Below are positions 1 through 7,646 of a stretch of DNA of 33,774 nt, one piece after another. The notes under the pieces were generated by a model. The model had not been told where the DNA came from and made no database searches. It saw nothing but the letters and a program-made list of their open reading frames with translations. Source of the stretch: Acidimicrobiia bacterium (GTDB taxonomy: Bacteria > Actinomycetota > Acidimicrobiia > Acidimicrobiales > Aldehydirespiratoraceae). The stretch is from contig JAUIML010000010.1 of the NCBI GenBank assembly GCA_030432715.1, forward strand, positions 1-33,774, given 5' to 3'. The position numbers and the translations under genes were made by a program. Each line of letters opens with the position of its first letter. Position 1 is the stretch's first letter.

Positions 1-833
1 CCACCACCAAGGTCATCATGATCGCCTCCGGCAAGGGCGGTGTGGGCAAGTCGTCGATGACCACCAACCTCGCCGCCGCGCTGGCCGAGACGGGCTTCAA
101 GGTGGGCGTGATGGACGCCGACATCTGGGGGTTCTCCGTACCCCGCATGCTCGGGGTCGACGGCGACCTCCTCGCCAGCAAGGGCAAGATCAACCCGGTC
201 GTGCGAGAGATCGGTACCGGTCGTCTCGAGGTCGTCTCGATGGGCTATCTCGTCGAACAACAGGACTCCGCGCTCATGTGGCGGGGCCTCATGCTCAACC
301 GTGCGGTCCAGCACTTCTGCCAGGACGTCGCGTGGTCCGATGACCTCGACTATCTGCTCATCGACATGCCGCCGGGCACCGGCGACGTGCAGATGGGGCT
401 GGCCAAGATGCTGCCGAGGGCCGAGATGATCATCGTCACGACGCCGGCCGGCAACGCACAGAAGGTCGCGGCCCGGGTGGCCGACATGGGCCGGAAGAAC
501 TATCTGCGGGTCGTCGGCGTGATCGAGAACATGAGCGAGTTCGTGGCCCCCGACGGCTCCCGCCACGCCCTCTTCGGTCGCGGCGGAGGCCAGGCCCTGG
601 CCGACGACATCGGCGCCCCCCTGCTCGGCTCCGTACCGATCGAATCGGCGGTGAGCGAGGGAGGCGACGTCGGCGAACCCGCCGCGCTGGGCGACGGACC
701 GGCCGCCGAGACGATGCGGGAGATCGCCAAGGCGATCGCCGAGGAGCACGTGCCGCCGACCGAGATGGCCGGCTGCAGCGCCCGGATGCTCGACGCGGCG
801 ATGGCCGCGCTCGACGATCTCGACCTGTCGTAG
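1..833 (+). CDS. mrp: Mrp/ApbC-family P-loop ATPase, 5' end outside window
   Basis: Cytosolic nucleotide-binding protein of the Mrp/NBP35 family, whose members act as Fe-S cluster carriers or scaffolds. The reading frame is open from the first complete codon (base 3) with residues TTKVI directly before the deviant Walker A motif SGKGGVGKSS, as expected inside an Mrp protein, so the ATG at 18 is internal and the N-terminal part lies upstream. Visible motifs are the MDADIWG switch region, IDMPPGTGD (Walker B-like, about codon 120) and ENMSEF. The CxxC pair that many Mrp proteins carry just after ENMS is absent (residues there are VAPDGS). As I recall actinobacterial Mrp proteins usually lack it too, so the cluster-binding claim is weak here. 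A 25-residue tail with a single Cys follows the ATPase fold. Next gene starts 81 nt downstream on the same strand. Confidence 0.9.
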   Translation, partial: TTKVIMIASGKGGVGKSSMTTNLAAALAETGFKVGVMDADIWGFSVPRMLGVDGDLLASKGKINPVVREIGTGRLEVVSMGYLVEQQDSALMWRGLMLNRAVQHFCQDVAWSDDLDYLLIDMPPGTGDVQMGLAKMLPRAEMIIVTTPAGNAQKVAARVADMGRKNYLRVVGVIENMSEFVAPDGSRHALFGRGGGQALADDIGAPLLGSVPIESAVSEGGDVGEPAALGDGPAAETMREIAKAIAEEHVPPTEMAGCSARMLDAAMAALDDLDLS

Positions 834-914
834 ATCGATTTCGACGGCGCCCACCACTCAACTCGCCGCGCCCTGCGGCCGATCGGAAAGTGTGCACCCC
901 AACCTCCTTCCGAC

Positions 915-2471
915 ATGACGGCCTGGAACCGCCGAGTCGCGGCGGCGACCCGCGTCCGCGAGGTCGGCGACCCCGGAGCGATCGAGGAACGGCTGCGCGC
1001 CCTGGGCCTGCCCGAGGGGATGCATCCCGACGACGTCGTCGCCGTGGTCACGATGCTGCGGGTGGCGGAATCCCGGGGTGTCGGCTTCGGCACGACGCTG
1101 CTCGTCCGGGTCGCTGAGTCCGACGGCACCACGCGCAACGTCCAGGTCGTGGTGCTGGCCAACGAGAACGGCGCCACGACCCTCGTGGGCAACCACGCGG
1201 AAGAGATCGCGGTCGATGCGCTCACCGGACTCCCGGGCCGCGCCTTCGCGGCCGAGGCCCTCGACAACGCTCTCCAGGCATCACTGAACGCCGAGCACAG
1301 CGTGGGGGTCTTCACCATCGACGTCGACCGATTCAAGACGGTCAACGACGCCCGCGGCATCGGAGCGGGCGACGAGACGCTGCGCGTTCTCGCGGTCGCT
1401 CTCGAAGAGCGACTTCGTCCCGACGACACGCTCTGTCGCACCGGGGGCGACGAGTTCACCGTCATCTGCCCCGAGGTCTTCGGCATCGCCGAGGCCATGA
1501 CCATCGCCGAACGCTTCCGCGCCGTGTGTCCGGAGGCCCAGATCGACAGCCCGTTGGCGGGGCTCACGGTCTCCGTCGGCCTCGCCGTCGGCCGGGCCGA
1601 CCGCAACGCCGAGGTCATGCTGCGGGAAGCCGAGACGGCGCTCTATCAGGCGAAGGGGCTGGGACGCGACCGGTGCGAGGTCTTCGACGAGGACCTGCGC
1701 ACCAAGGCCGAACGTCGGATCACGGTTGATCAGCAGTTGCGCGGCGCACTCGACGACGATGCGATCCAGGTGCACTACCAGCCCATCATCGAGACGTCGA
1801 CGCGACGGGTCGTCGGCGTCGAGGCGCTCCTACGCATCGTCGGTCCCGATGGCCAGCACCTCAATCCCCGCGAGCTCGTCGAGGCGGCCGAGGACGGCGG
1901 CCTCATCCGCCGGATCGAGGAGACCGTGCTGGAGCGAGCCGCCACCACCGTGCGCAGTCTGCCCACCGGGAACGAACCGCTGTTCCTGTCGGTCAACGTG
2001 TCGGATCGTCAGCTCGGTGACAGCCGCTTCCCGCTCGCCCTCGCCCGCACGCTCAACGCCGCGGACTTCCCCGGCGACCGACTCCACCTCGAGATCAGCC
2101 GGGCCGTGCTCGACCGCAAGGGAGCTGCGATCCGGCTCGTCACCCAGCTCCGCGCCCTCGGTGTGAAGGTGACGATCGACGAGTTCATCGGCGCCAGCGA
2201 CAGCGACATGATCGTTCCCGAGGGCGTGGACCTCATCAAGCTCGACAAGCGCCTCGTCCACGGGGTGCACGGCGCACGCGGCCGGGCCCGGGCCGAGCTC
2301 GTGATCGGCGGCATCCTCGACCGTTCACTCGATGCCTGCGCGGTCGGCGTGGAAACCGAGGAAGACCTCGTCGCGGTGAGGGAACTCGGGTGTCGCTACG
2401 CCCAGGGCTACCTCTTCGCCCCGCCGCTCGACGCCGCCCAGCTCGCGGCATTCGTCGGCGACAACAACTGA
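915..2471 (+). CDS. GGDEF-EAL cyclic-di-GMP protein with degenerate EAL domain
   Basis: A 518-aa cytosolic protein with no membrane segment. Residues 1-95 form an unrecognised, possibly sensory region. A diguanylate cyclase domain follows (about 98-255) with intact GGDEF at 178-182 and an inhibitory I-site RPDD exactly five residues before it, so cyclase activity with product inhibition is expected. The EAL domain (about 270-510) keeps E303-A-L, N361, E393, D422, K442 and Q497. However the second Glu of the ExxE motif is R396, DDFG has become DEFI (E423), and the Glu of AEGVET is V477. From what is known of EAL enzymes these are loop-6 and catalytic residues, so phosphodiesterase activity is probably lost and the domain may only bind c-di-GMP. 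Start is the first ATG in frame. I see neither a clear Shine-Dalgarno nor a -10 element near it. Confidence 0.93.
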   Translation: MTAWNRRVAAATRVREVGDPGAIEERLRALGLPEGMHPDDVVAVVTMLRVAESRGVGFGTTLLVRVAESDGTTRNVQVVVLANENGATTLVGNHAEEIAVDALTGLPGRAFAAEALDNALQASLNAEHSVGVFTIDVDRFKTVNDARGIGAGDETLRVLAVALEERLRPDDTLCRTGGDEFTVICPEVFGIAEAMTIAERFRAVCPEAQIDSPLAGLTVSVGLAVGRADRNAEVMLREAETALYQAKGLGRDRCEVFDEDLRTKAERRITVDQQLRGALDDDAIQVHYQPIIETSTRRVVGVEALLRIVGPDGQHLNPRELVEAAEDGGLIRRIEETVLERAATTVRSLPTGNEPLFLSVNVSDRQLGDSRFPLALARTLNAADFPGDRLHLEISRAVLDRKGAAIRLVTQLRALGVKVTIDEFIGASDSDMIVPEGVDLIKLDKRLVHGVHGARGRARAELVIGGILDRSLDACAVGVETEEDLVAVRELGCRYAQGYLFAPPLDAAQLAAFVGDNN

Positions 2472-2502
2472 CACGCCCGATCCTGGGGTCGTCGCGGCGT
2501 CG

Positions 2503-3018
2503 TCAGTCGCTGCTCGGGCCCAACTCGATGGGTCCCGAAGGCGGGTCACCGTCGTCATGCGGCGGGCCGTCGTCGGAGACGTCGGTGCCCCGTACATCGG
2601 TGTAGCCCCACGGGGACGACGAGCCGAAGGATGCGCCGTAGGCACCTCCGCCCACACTGACCCGGCCGGCGAACCGCGCCTTGAGGAACGTGCGCACGAC
2701 GGCTCGGGTGGGGGGAAGCAGCAGCAGGAAGCCGATCCCGTCGGTCAGGAAGCCGGGCGTGAGCATCAGGGCTCCGGCGAACAGCACCAGCATCCCGTCG
2801 ATCAGTTCGTTGGTGGGCAGCTCGCCGCGTCCGAGGGAGGCCTGGACCCGAGCGAGGATCGAGAAGCCCTCGCGCCGGACAAGCCACGCGCCGATGACGC
2901 TGTCGAGCACCAGCAGGCCGAGGGTCTCCCAGCCGCCGATCGCCGCGTCGACCTGGATGATCAGCCAGATCTCGATGATCGGCACGATGACGAAGGCGAT
3001 CACCAGGAAGCGGAACAC
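2503..3018 (-). CDS. fxsA: FxsA family inner-membrane protein
   Basis: A 171-aa membrane protein of the FxsA (suppressor of F exclusion) family. Hydrophobic segments lie at about residues 4-24, 27-45 and 75-105. The stretch LLVLDSVIGAWLVRREG, the LIDGMLVLFAGALMLTPGFLTD block and the LLPPTRAVVRTFL motif are the family's hallmark sequence. The cytosolic tail from about 117 is Gly/Ser-rich then acidic and specific to this organism. E. coli FxsA modulates phage T7 exclusion by F plasmid; its cellular function is unknown. It starts with GTG at 3018, six nt after a TAGGAT -10 element, and is divergent from the kinase gene at 3042 with only 23 nt between start codons. Confidence 0.9.
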   Translation of the reverse strand: MFRFLVIAFVIVPIIEIWLIIQVDAAIGGWETLGLLVLDSVIGAWLVRREGFSILARVQASLGRGELPTNELIDGMLVLFAGALMLTPGFLTDGIGFLLLLPPTRAVVRTFLKARFAGRVSVGGGAYGASFGSSSPWGYTDVRGTDVSDDGPPHDDGDPPSGPIELGPSSD

Positions 3019-3024
3019 CCGCTC

Positions 3025-3034
3025 ATCCTAGGCT
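3025..3034. promoter_or_regulatory. Symmetric divergent -10 element for fxsA and kinase gene
   Basis: TAGGCT (3029-3034) lies 7 nt before the ATG at 3042. On the other strand TAGGAT (3030-3025) lies 6 nt before the GTG at 3018. The two hexamers share the TA at 3029-3030 (pattern ANNNTANNNT). Both predict transcription starting at or next to the start codon. Confidence 0.7.
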
Positions 3035-3041
3035 GGCGTCC

Positions 3042-4088
3042 ATGTTCAGAGATCTCGGCGACCTCCATGCCGATCGCGTCGGAGGCGCGCTCGTCGCCGC
3101 CGGCGTCGCGACGGGGCGCGCCGTCGACGCCCGCGTCGAGCCGCTCGACGAGGGCACCGGATTCCTGGGATCACTCGCTCGCGTCCGTCTGCGGTGGGAC
3201 GGGGAAGGGCCGAACTCCGTCGTCGCGAAGCTGCCCACGACCATCCCCGCCAACCAGGACATCGTCGACCACTTCGGCTACGACCGACGCGAGGCCGGTG
3301 TGTACCGCGACCTCCGACCGTGGGAACAGGCCCCCGCACCGCGGGCGCTGGCCCAGGAGTGGGACGAAACCTCCGGACGGGGGTGGCTACTACTCGAGGA
3401 CCTGCACGACCACGCCAGCGGCGACGGCGTCGCGGGGGCCACCGACGACGAGGCCTTCGCGACCGTCACCGCGCTCGCCCGGTGGCACGCCTCGTTCTGG
3501 AACGACGACCGACTGTCTGCGCTCGACTGGCTGCCCTCGAGCACCGACCCGGTCGTCGCCGGCTACGGCAACATCTTCGACATGACGTGGGAACTCGCCG
3601 TCGATCGCCTCGGCGGGGTCGGCGACGACATCGCCGAGGCCGCCCGGTCGGCCCGCGGATGGTTCGACCGCGCCGTCGCCGAGTTCTCCACGGGCGACCG
3701 AACCCTGGTCCACGGTGACGCGCGGCTCGACAACGTCCGTTTCGGACCCGCCGGTGCCGTCCTGCTCGACTTCCAGCTCGCCGCCCACGGCCGAGGGGTC
3801 TACGACGTCGCCTTCTTCTGCGCCGGGTCGCTCGCCACCGACGACCGCCGACGTCTCGAACCGGCCCTGCTCGAGCGCTACCGGGTCGCGTTGGCCGAGG
3901 CCGGAGTGGAGATCCCCGCCGAGGAGGTCTGGCGCGACTATCGACTCGGGCACATGCTCAACCTCCCCAACCCGGTGAGCGCCATCGCGGTCGTCACGCC
4001 GGCCGACGAGCGCGGCGCGGAGTTCCTTCGTCGCAACGCGGAACGGGGCCTGGCGGCGGTGGCCGACCATGTGGGCCTCCTAGGCTGA
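3042..4088 (+). CDS. Phosphotransferase of the APH/ecdysteroid-kinase type
   Basis: A 348-aa soluble kinase-fold protein resembling aminoglycoside phosphotransferase and EcKinase-like small-molecule kinases. The ATP-binding lysine is probably in VVAKLPTT (about residue 63). The catalytic loop HGDARLDN (H224, D226, N231) and the metal-binding LLDFQ (about 243) are intact; DFQ rather than DFG is typical of the ecdysteroid-kinase-like branch. Substrate cannot be read from the sequence. Actinobacterial members are often annotated simply as phosphotransferases and need not confer antibiotic resistance. The start at 3042 is set by the -10 element 7 nt upstream. The gene is followed after 7 nt by selA, whose own -10 element overlaps this gene's last codons. 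Confidence 0.85.
   Translation: MFRDLGDLHADRVGGALVAAGVATGRAVDARVEPLDEGTGFLGSLARVRLRWDGEGPNSVVAKLPTTIPANQDIVDHFGYDRREAGVYRDLRPWEQAPAPRALAQEWDETSGRGWLLLEDLHDHASGDGVAGATDDEAFATVTALARWHASFWNDDRLSALDWLPSSTDPVVAGYGNIFDMTWELAVDRLGGVGDDIAEAARSARGWFDRAVAEFSTGDRTLVHGDARLDNVRFGPAGAVLLDFQLAAHGRGVYDVAFFCAGSLATDDRRRLEPALLERYRVALAEAGVEIPAEEVWRDYRLGHMLNLPNPVSAIAVVTPADERGAEFLRRNAERGLAAVADHVGLLG
4081..4086 (+). promoter_or_regulatory. -10 element of selA (TAGGCT)
   Basis: TAGGCT ends 9 nt before the GTG at 4096 and overlaps the end of the upstream kinase gene. It predicts a transcript with a leader of two or three bases at most. Confidence 0.55.
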
Positions 4089-4095
4089 CCGGACC

Positions 4096-5397
4096 GTGTC
4101 TGCCCCGTCGTCGTCGCCCGAGCCGTCCCCCGAGACCGTGCCCTCCGCGCGGCCACCGTCGGTCGATGCGCTGGCGCGCTCGCTCGCCGACACCGGACTC
4201 CCCCATCCCCTCCTCGTCGACGTGGCCCGTGCCGCCATCGCCGACGGCGACCCGGATTCGGCCCGCGAACGGGCCGTGCAGCGCTCGCGACAGATGCTCA
4301 CTCCGGTCATCAACGCGACGGGAACGCTCCTGCACACCAACCTGGGTCGAGCGCCGCTGGCCTGGGAGCAGGCCGCCACCTACTCGAATCTCGAACTCGA
4401 TCTGACGACCGGCGAACGCGGATCGAGGATGGCGACGGCACCGGCCCTGATCGCCCGGGCCTGCGGTGCCGAAGCGGCCATCGCCGTCAACAACTGTGCC
4501 GCCGCATTGATGCTCGCGCTGGCCGGGCTGGCCGAGGGCAGGGGTGTGGTCGTGTCGCGCGGCGAACTCGTCGAGATCGGCGGGGGCTTCCGGGTGCCCG
4601 AGGTGATGGAGCGATCCGGGGCGCGACTGATCGAGGTCGGCACGACCAACCGCACCCGGCTGGCCGACTTCCAGCGCGCCGTCGACGAACACGGCGCCGA
4701 CGCGGCGGTCCTGCTCCAGGTCCACCAGTCGAACTACAAGATCGTCGGGTTCACCGAGGCAGTGCGCACCGCCGAGCTCGCGTCGATCGACCGCCCGCTC
4801 GTCGCCGACATCGGTTCGGGCCTCATCGACTCGCGCTGCGGCTGGCTCCGCTCCGGACCGCCCGGTTGGCTGGCCGACGAGCCCGCGGCCCGCCAGACCC
4901 TCGACGCCGGCGCCGACCTCGTCACCTTCTCGGGCGACAAGCTGTTCGGCGGCCCTCAGGCCGGCATCATCGCCGGCCGAGCCGATCTCGTCGCCATCAT
5001 CTCCCGGCACCCGCTGGCCCGGGCCCTCCGCCCCGGATCGCTCGTCCTCGGCGCGCTACAGGCGACCGCCCTCGCCTACCTCGACGGCGACGGCGACGCG
5101 ATCCCGTTCTGGCGGATGGCGGCCCTCTCGGTCGACAGCCTCCGGACGCGGGCGGAGCGCCTCGGCGTGGGCACACCGGTCGACACCGAGTCGACCCCGG
5201 GCGGTGGCACCCTTCCCGAGGTCGCGATTCCCTCCGCCGGCGTCGCGGTCGACGGCGACCATCGGGCCGCCCTCCGTCGACGTGCCCGCCCCCTCGTGGC
5301 GAGGGTGGTCGACGGTCGCACCGTTCTCGACCTGCGCACCGTCGACCCGGGCGACGACCTCGAGGTCGCCGACGCCCTCCGCGACGTGCTCGGCTGA
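4096..5397 (+). CDS. selA: L-seryl-tRNA(Sec) selenium transferase
   Basis: PLP-dependent cytosolic enzyme that converts seryl-tRNA(Sec) to selenocysteinyl-tRNA(Sec) using selenophosphate. At 433 aa it is close to the usual length. Recognisable blocks are the N-terminal INATGTLLHTNLGRAPL, the AAIAVNNCAAALMLAL cofactor region, VADIGSGL (about 237), and the Schiff-base lysine K282 in TFSGDKLFGGPQAG. GTG at 4096 is chosen because it follows the -10 element and agrees with the family's N-terminus. selB follows after 15 nt with no promoter of its own, so the two are almost certainly co-transcribed. Neither selD nor tRNA-Sec is visible in the window. Confidence 0.96.
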   Translation: MSAPSSSPEPSPETVPSARPPSVDALARSLADTGLPHPLLVDVARAAIADGDPDSARERAVQRSRQMLTPVINATGTLLHTNLGRAPLAWEQAATYSNLELDLTTGERGSRMATAPALIARACGAEAAIAVNNCAAALMLALAGLAEGRGVVVSRGELVEIGGGFRVPEVMERSGARLIEVGTTNRTRLADFQRAVDEHGADAAVLLQVHQSNYKIVGFTEAVRTAELASIDRPLVADIGSGLIDSRCGWLRSGPPGWLADEPAARQTLDAGADLVTFSGDKLFGGPQAGIIAGRADLVAIISRHPLARALRPGSLVLGALQATALAYLDGDGDAIPFWRMAALSVDSLRTRAERLGVGTPVDTESTPGGGTLPEVAIPSAGVAVDGDHRAALRRRARPLVARVVDGRTVLDLRTVDPGDDLEVADALRDVLG

Positions 5398-5412
5398 GCG
5401 GGCGGGCCGAGT

Positions 5413-7134
5413 ATGCACGTCGTCGCCACCGCCGGCCATGTCGATCACGGCAAGTCGACCCTCGTCAAGGCCCTCACGGGCACCGACCCCGACCGGCTGG
5501 CCGAGGAGAAGGAGCGGGGTCTCACGATCGACCTGGGCTTCGCGTCCGCGGCACTGCCGTCGGGGCGAGGCGTGGCCTTCATCGACGTTCCCGGCCATGT
5601 GCGCTTCCTCAAGAACATGCTCGCCGGCGTCGGCAGCGTCGACGCCTGCATCTTCGTGGTCGCCGCGACCGAGGGCTGGAAACCGCAGTCGGAGGAGCAC
5701 CTCCGCATCCTCTCCCTGCTCGGCATCCGCCACGGCCTGGTCGCCCTCACGAAGGTGGGGCTGGCCGACGACGAACTGCGCGAACTCGCCGCCATGGAGA
5801 TCGCCGACCGGGTGGAGGGCACCTTCCTCGAGAACGCACCGATCGTCGAGGTCGACGCCCTCGAGGGTCATGGCGTCGACGCCCTCCGGACGGCGCTCGA
5901 CGCACTGCTCGAGGCAACGCCGACGGCCACCGACCACAAGCGGCCCCGGCTGTGGATCGATCGCGTCTTCGCGGCGAAGGGCTCCGGCACGGTCGTCACC
6001 GGCACCCTCACGGGCGGGCTCATCCGGGTCGACGACGAGCTCGACGCACTGCCCGCGGGCCGTACGGTCCGGGTCCGCGCCCTGCAGAGCCTCCACGCCG
6101 AACGCACGAAGGTCGGCCCGGGCAACCGGGTCGCGGTCAACCTGACCGGCATGAGCCACGACGAACTCCGGCGAGGCGACGTGCTCGTCGCCGCCCACCA
6201 GTGGCACGTCACCGATCGATTCGACGGCCACATCGAGGTCCTCGCCGCCCTCGATCACCCGGTCACCCGACGCGGGGCCCACGTGGCCTACATCGGCTCC
6301 GGGGAACATCCGGCCCGCGTGCGGGTGCTCGGGCCCGCCGAGATCCCGCCCGGCGCCGGTGGCGCGGTTCGCGTCCATCTGCCGGTGGCGCTCCCGTTGC
6401 TCCCCGGCGATCGCTTCATCCTCCGCGAGTCGGGGCGTGGTGAAACGCTCGGCGGCGGCGAGATCCTCGACGTCGACCCGCTCGTCGCCGCCTCCCGAGC
6501 CGTGCCCGACCGGTCGGTCGATCGGGTGATCGCCGAGCGCGGGCGGGTCGACGTCGACCACCTGCTCCGGCTGACCGGCGAACGGCGCGACCCCGACGTC
6601 GGGACGTGGGCGGTCGCACCGGAGACCCTCGCCGAGACCCGGACCGCGCTCGACGCGGCGATCGTCGCCGCCGGCCCCCTCGGCCTCGACCTGGCCGGAC
6701 TCGACGACTTCGAGCGGGCGGTGCTCGAGACGATGGACGGTTTCCACGTCGAGGGAGGTCACGCGCGCGTCGCCGACGCGGTCGACCCGCTCGCCGACCA
6801 CCCCTACGTCGCCCTGCTGGAGGCGTCGCCCTTCGACCCGCCCCAACCCACCGACATCGATCGGGCCGAACTCCGAGAGCTCGTCCGCCGGGGCGATGTG
6901 GTGGAGGCCGACGGCGTCTACTTCGCCGCGTCGGCCGTCGACGCCGCGGCGCGCCTCGTGGCCGGTCTCCTCGCCGCCGAACCGGACGGCGTCACGGTGT
7001 CGACCATCCGGGATGCGTGGGGGACCTCACGCAAGTACGCGATCCCCCTGGTCACCCACCTCGACGAGAACGGGATCACCCGTCGGCGCGACGACCTGCG
7101 AATCGCCGGTCCGCGGCTGCCCGCGCTCGACTGA
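5413..7134 (+). CDS. selB: Selenocysteine-specific elongation factor SelB
   Basis: GTPase (573 aa) that brings selenocysteinyl-tRNA to UGA codons marked by a SECIS hairpin. G1 GHVDHGKST (residues 8-16), effector region EKERGLTIDLGF, and G3 DVPGH (about 58) are canonical. The G4 motif, normally (N/T)KxD, reads TKVG: the Asp that recognises guanine is replaced by Gly. Domains II and III follow (GSGTVVTGTL at about 195), then the C-terminal winged-helix domains ending in TSRKYAIPLVTHLDENG, which in the family bind the SECIS RNA. Translationally close to selA. It converges on whiB with only 3 nt between the stop codons, leaving no room for a conventional terminator. Confidence 0.95.
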   Translation: MHVVATAGHVDHGKSTLVKALTGTDPDRLAEEKERGLTIDLGFASAALPSGRGVAFIDVPGHVRFLKNMLAGVGSVDACIFVVAATEGWKPQSEEHLRILSLLGIRHGLVALTKVGLADDELRELAAMEIADRVEGTFLENAPIVEVDALEGHGVDALRTALDALLEATPTATDHKRPRLWIDRVFAAKGSGTVVTGTLTGGLIRVDDELDALPAGRTVRVRALQSLHAERTKVGPGNRVAVNLTGMSHDELRRGDVLVAAHQWHVTDRFDGHIEVLAALDHPVTRRGAHVAYIGSGEHPARVRVLGPAEIPPGAGGAVRVHLPVALPLLPGDRFILRESGRGETLGGGEILDVDPLVAASRAVPDRSVDRVIAERGRVDVDHLLRLTGERRDPDVGTWAVAPETLAETRTALDAAIVAAGPLGLDLAGLDDFERAVLETMDGFHVEGGHARVADAVDPLADHPYVALLEASPFDPPQPTDIDRAELRELVRRGDVVEADGVYFAASAVDAAARLVAGLLAAEPDGVTVSTIRDAWGTSRKYAIPLVTHLDENGITRRRDDLRIAGPRLPALD

Positions 7135-7137
7135 TCC

Positions 7138-7437
7138 TCAGACGGTGAGCAGGTCGCGACGTTCGCTCTCGCTCAACCCGCCCCAGATGCCGTGTTGCTC
7201 CCGGATCGTGAGGGCGTAGGAAAGGCAGTCGTCGCGAACGGAGCAGGTCTCACAGATCGCCTTCGCGTTCCGTTCGCGGCAGCGCTTCTCGTCGCGCCGT
7301 TCCGGACTCGCCGGGGGAAAGAACACGGCAGCCTGAGGACCCCTGCACGCCGCTTTGAGCTGCCACTCGGACGATCCGCTGCGCGTTCGAGCCTCCCGCA
7401 TTCCCGTGTCCCGCATCCCCGTCTCCCGCAATGCCAT
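7138..7437 (-). CDS. whiB: WhiB-family Fe-S transcription regulator
   Basis: A 99-aa WhiB-like protein. Four cluster cysteines C31, C62, C65 and C71 follow the family spacing (C...CxxCx5C). The GIWGG turn (83-87) precedes a basic C-terminal helix SERRDLL used for DNA contact. An additional Cys (C53) lies outside the motif. The first 15 residues contain a short repeat (RETGM, RDTGM, REA). Start ATG at 7437 is chosen because AAGGGGAG lies about 6 nt upstream. WhiB proteins bind [4Fe-4S], sense redox or NO, and usually act with a sigma factor. Adjacency to nfeD and the ArsA-like pair recalls Mycobacterium whiB4 next to Rv3679-Rv3680, so a WhiB4-like redox role is possible but orthology is not shown. 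Confidence 0.95.
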   Translation of the reverse strand: MALRETGMRDTGMREARTRSGSSEWQLKAACRGPQAAVFFPPASPERRDEKRCRERNAKAICETCSVRDDCLSYALTIREQHGIWGGLSESERRDLLTV

Positions 7438-7486
7438 GTCCGCTCCCCTTCTCCCTCGTTGGCTTAGCGGACCTGAGACGGATGTC

Positions 7487-7507
7487 ACAACCGCGCTCCG
7501 CGGTTGT
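7487..7507. promoter_or_regulatory. Perfect inverted repeat upstream of whiB
   Basis: Arms ACAACCGCG (7487-7495) and CGCGGTTGT (7499-7507) are separated by CTC. It sits 50 nt before the whiB start and after the nfeD stop. It could be an operator, a 5'-UTR hairpin of whiB, or a terminator of nfeD, although no U run follows on the minus strand. Confidence 0.5.
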
Positions 7508-7560
7508 TTCCCGAAACCGAACGCCGCGCGTGAGATTTTGCGGGTATTGCTCGATCTTGT

Positions 7561-7581
7561 GCCGATATTTGTCGTATCGGC
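7561..7581. promoter_or_regulatory. Palindrome GCCGATA-N7-TATCGGC in whiB upstream region
   Basis: Perfect 7-bp arms at 7561-7567 and 7575-7581 in an unusually A/T-rich patch, 124 nt upstream of the whiB start. The shape (21 bp, two half-sites) suits a dimeric transcription factor. The factor is unknown. Confidence 0.4.
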
Positions 7582-7646
7582 CACTGTTTCCGGTGCCTTG
7601 ACGGCGGATCGATCCGTCGGTAATCCGGCAGCACCCGGCCGAGCCC

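Noticed and set aside
3042-4088. Aminoglycoside resistance gene
   Set aside because: Only the kinase fold and HGD...N/DFQ motifs are shared; the DFQ type suggests a different small-molecule kinase and nothing in the context indicates resistance.
5398-5412. tRNA-Sec or SECIS element next to selA-selB
   Set aside because: Flanking gaps are 7, 15 and 3 nt; no space for a tRNA, and no tRNA-Sec-like cloverleaf was noticed elsewhere in the window.
5056-6846. Long open frame antisense to selA-selB (596 codons)
   Set aside because: High-GC shadow of selB: composition is Arg/Val/Asp-biased with no recognisable domain, and the plus strand encodes clear SelA and SelB motifs.
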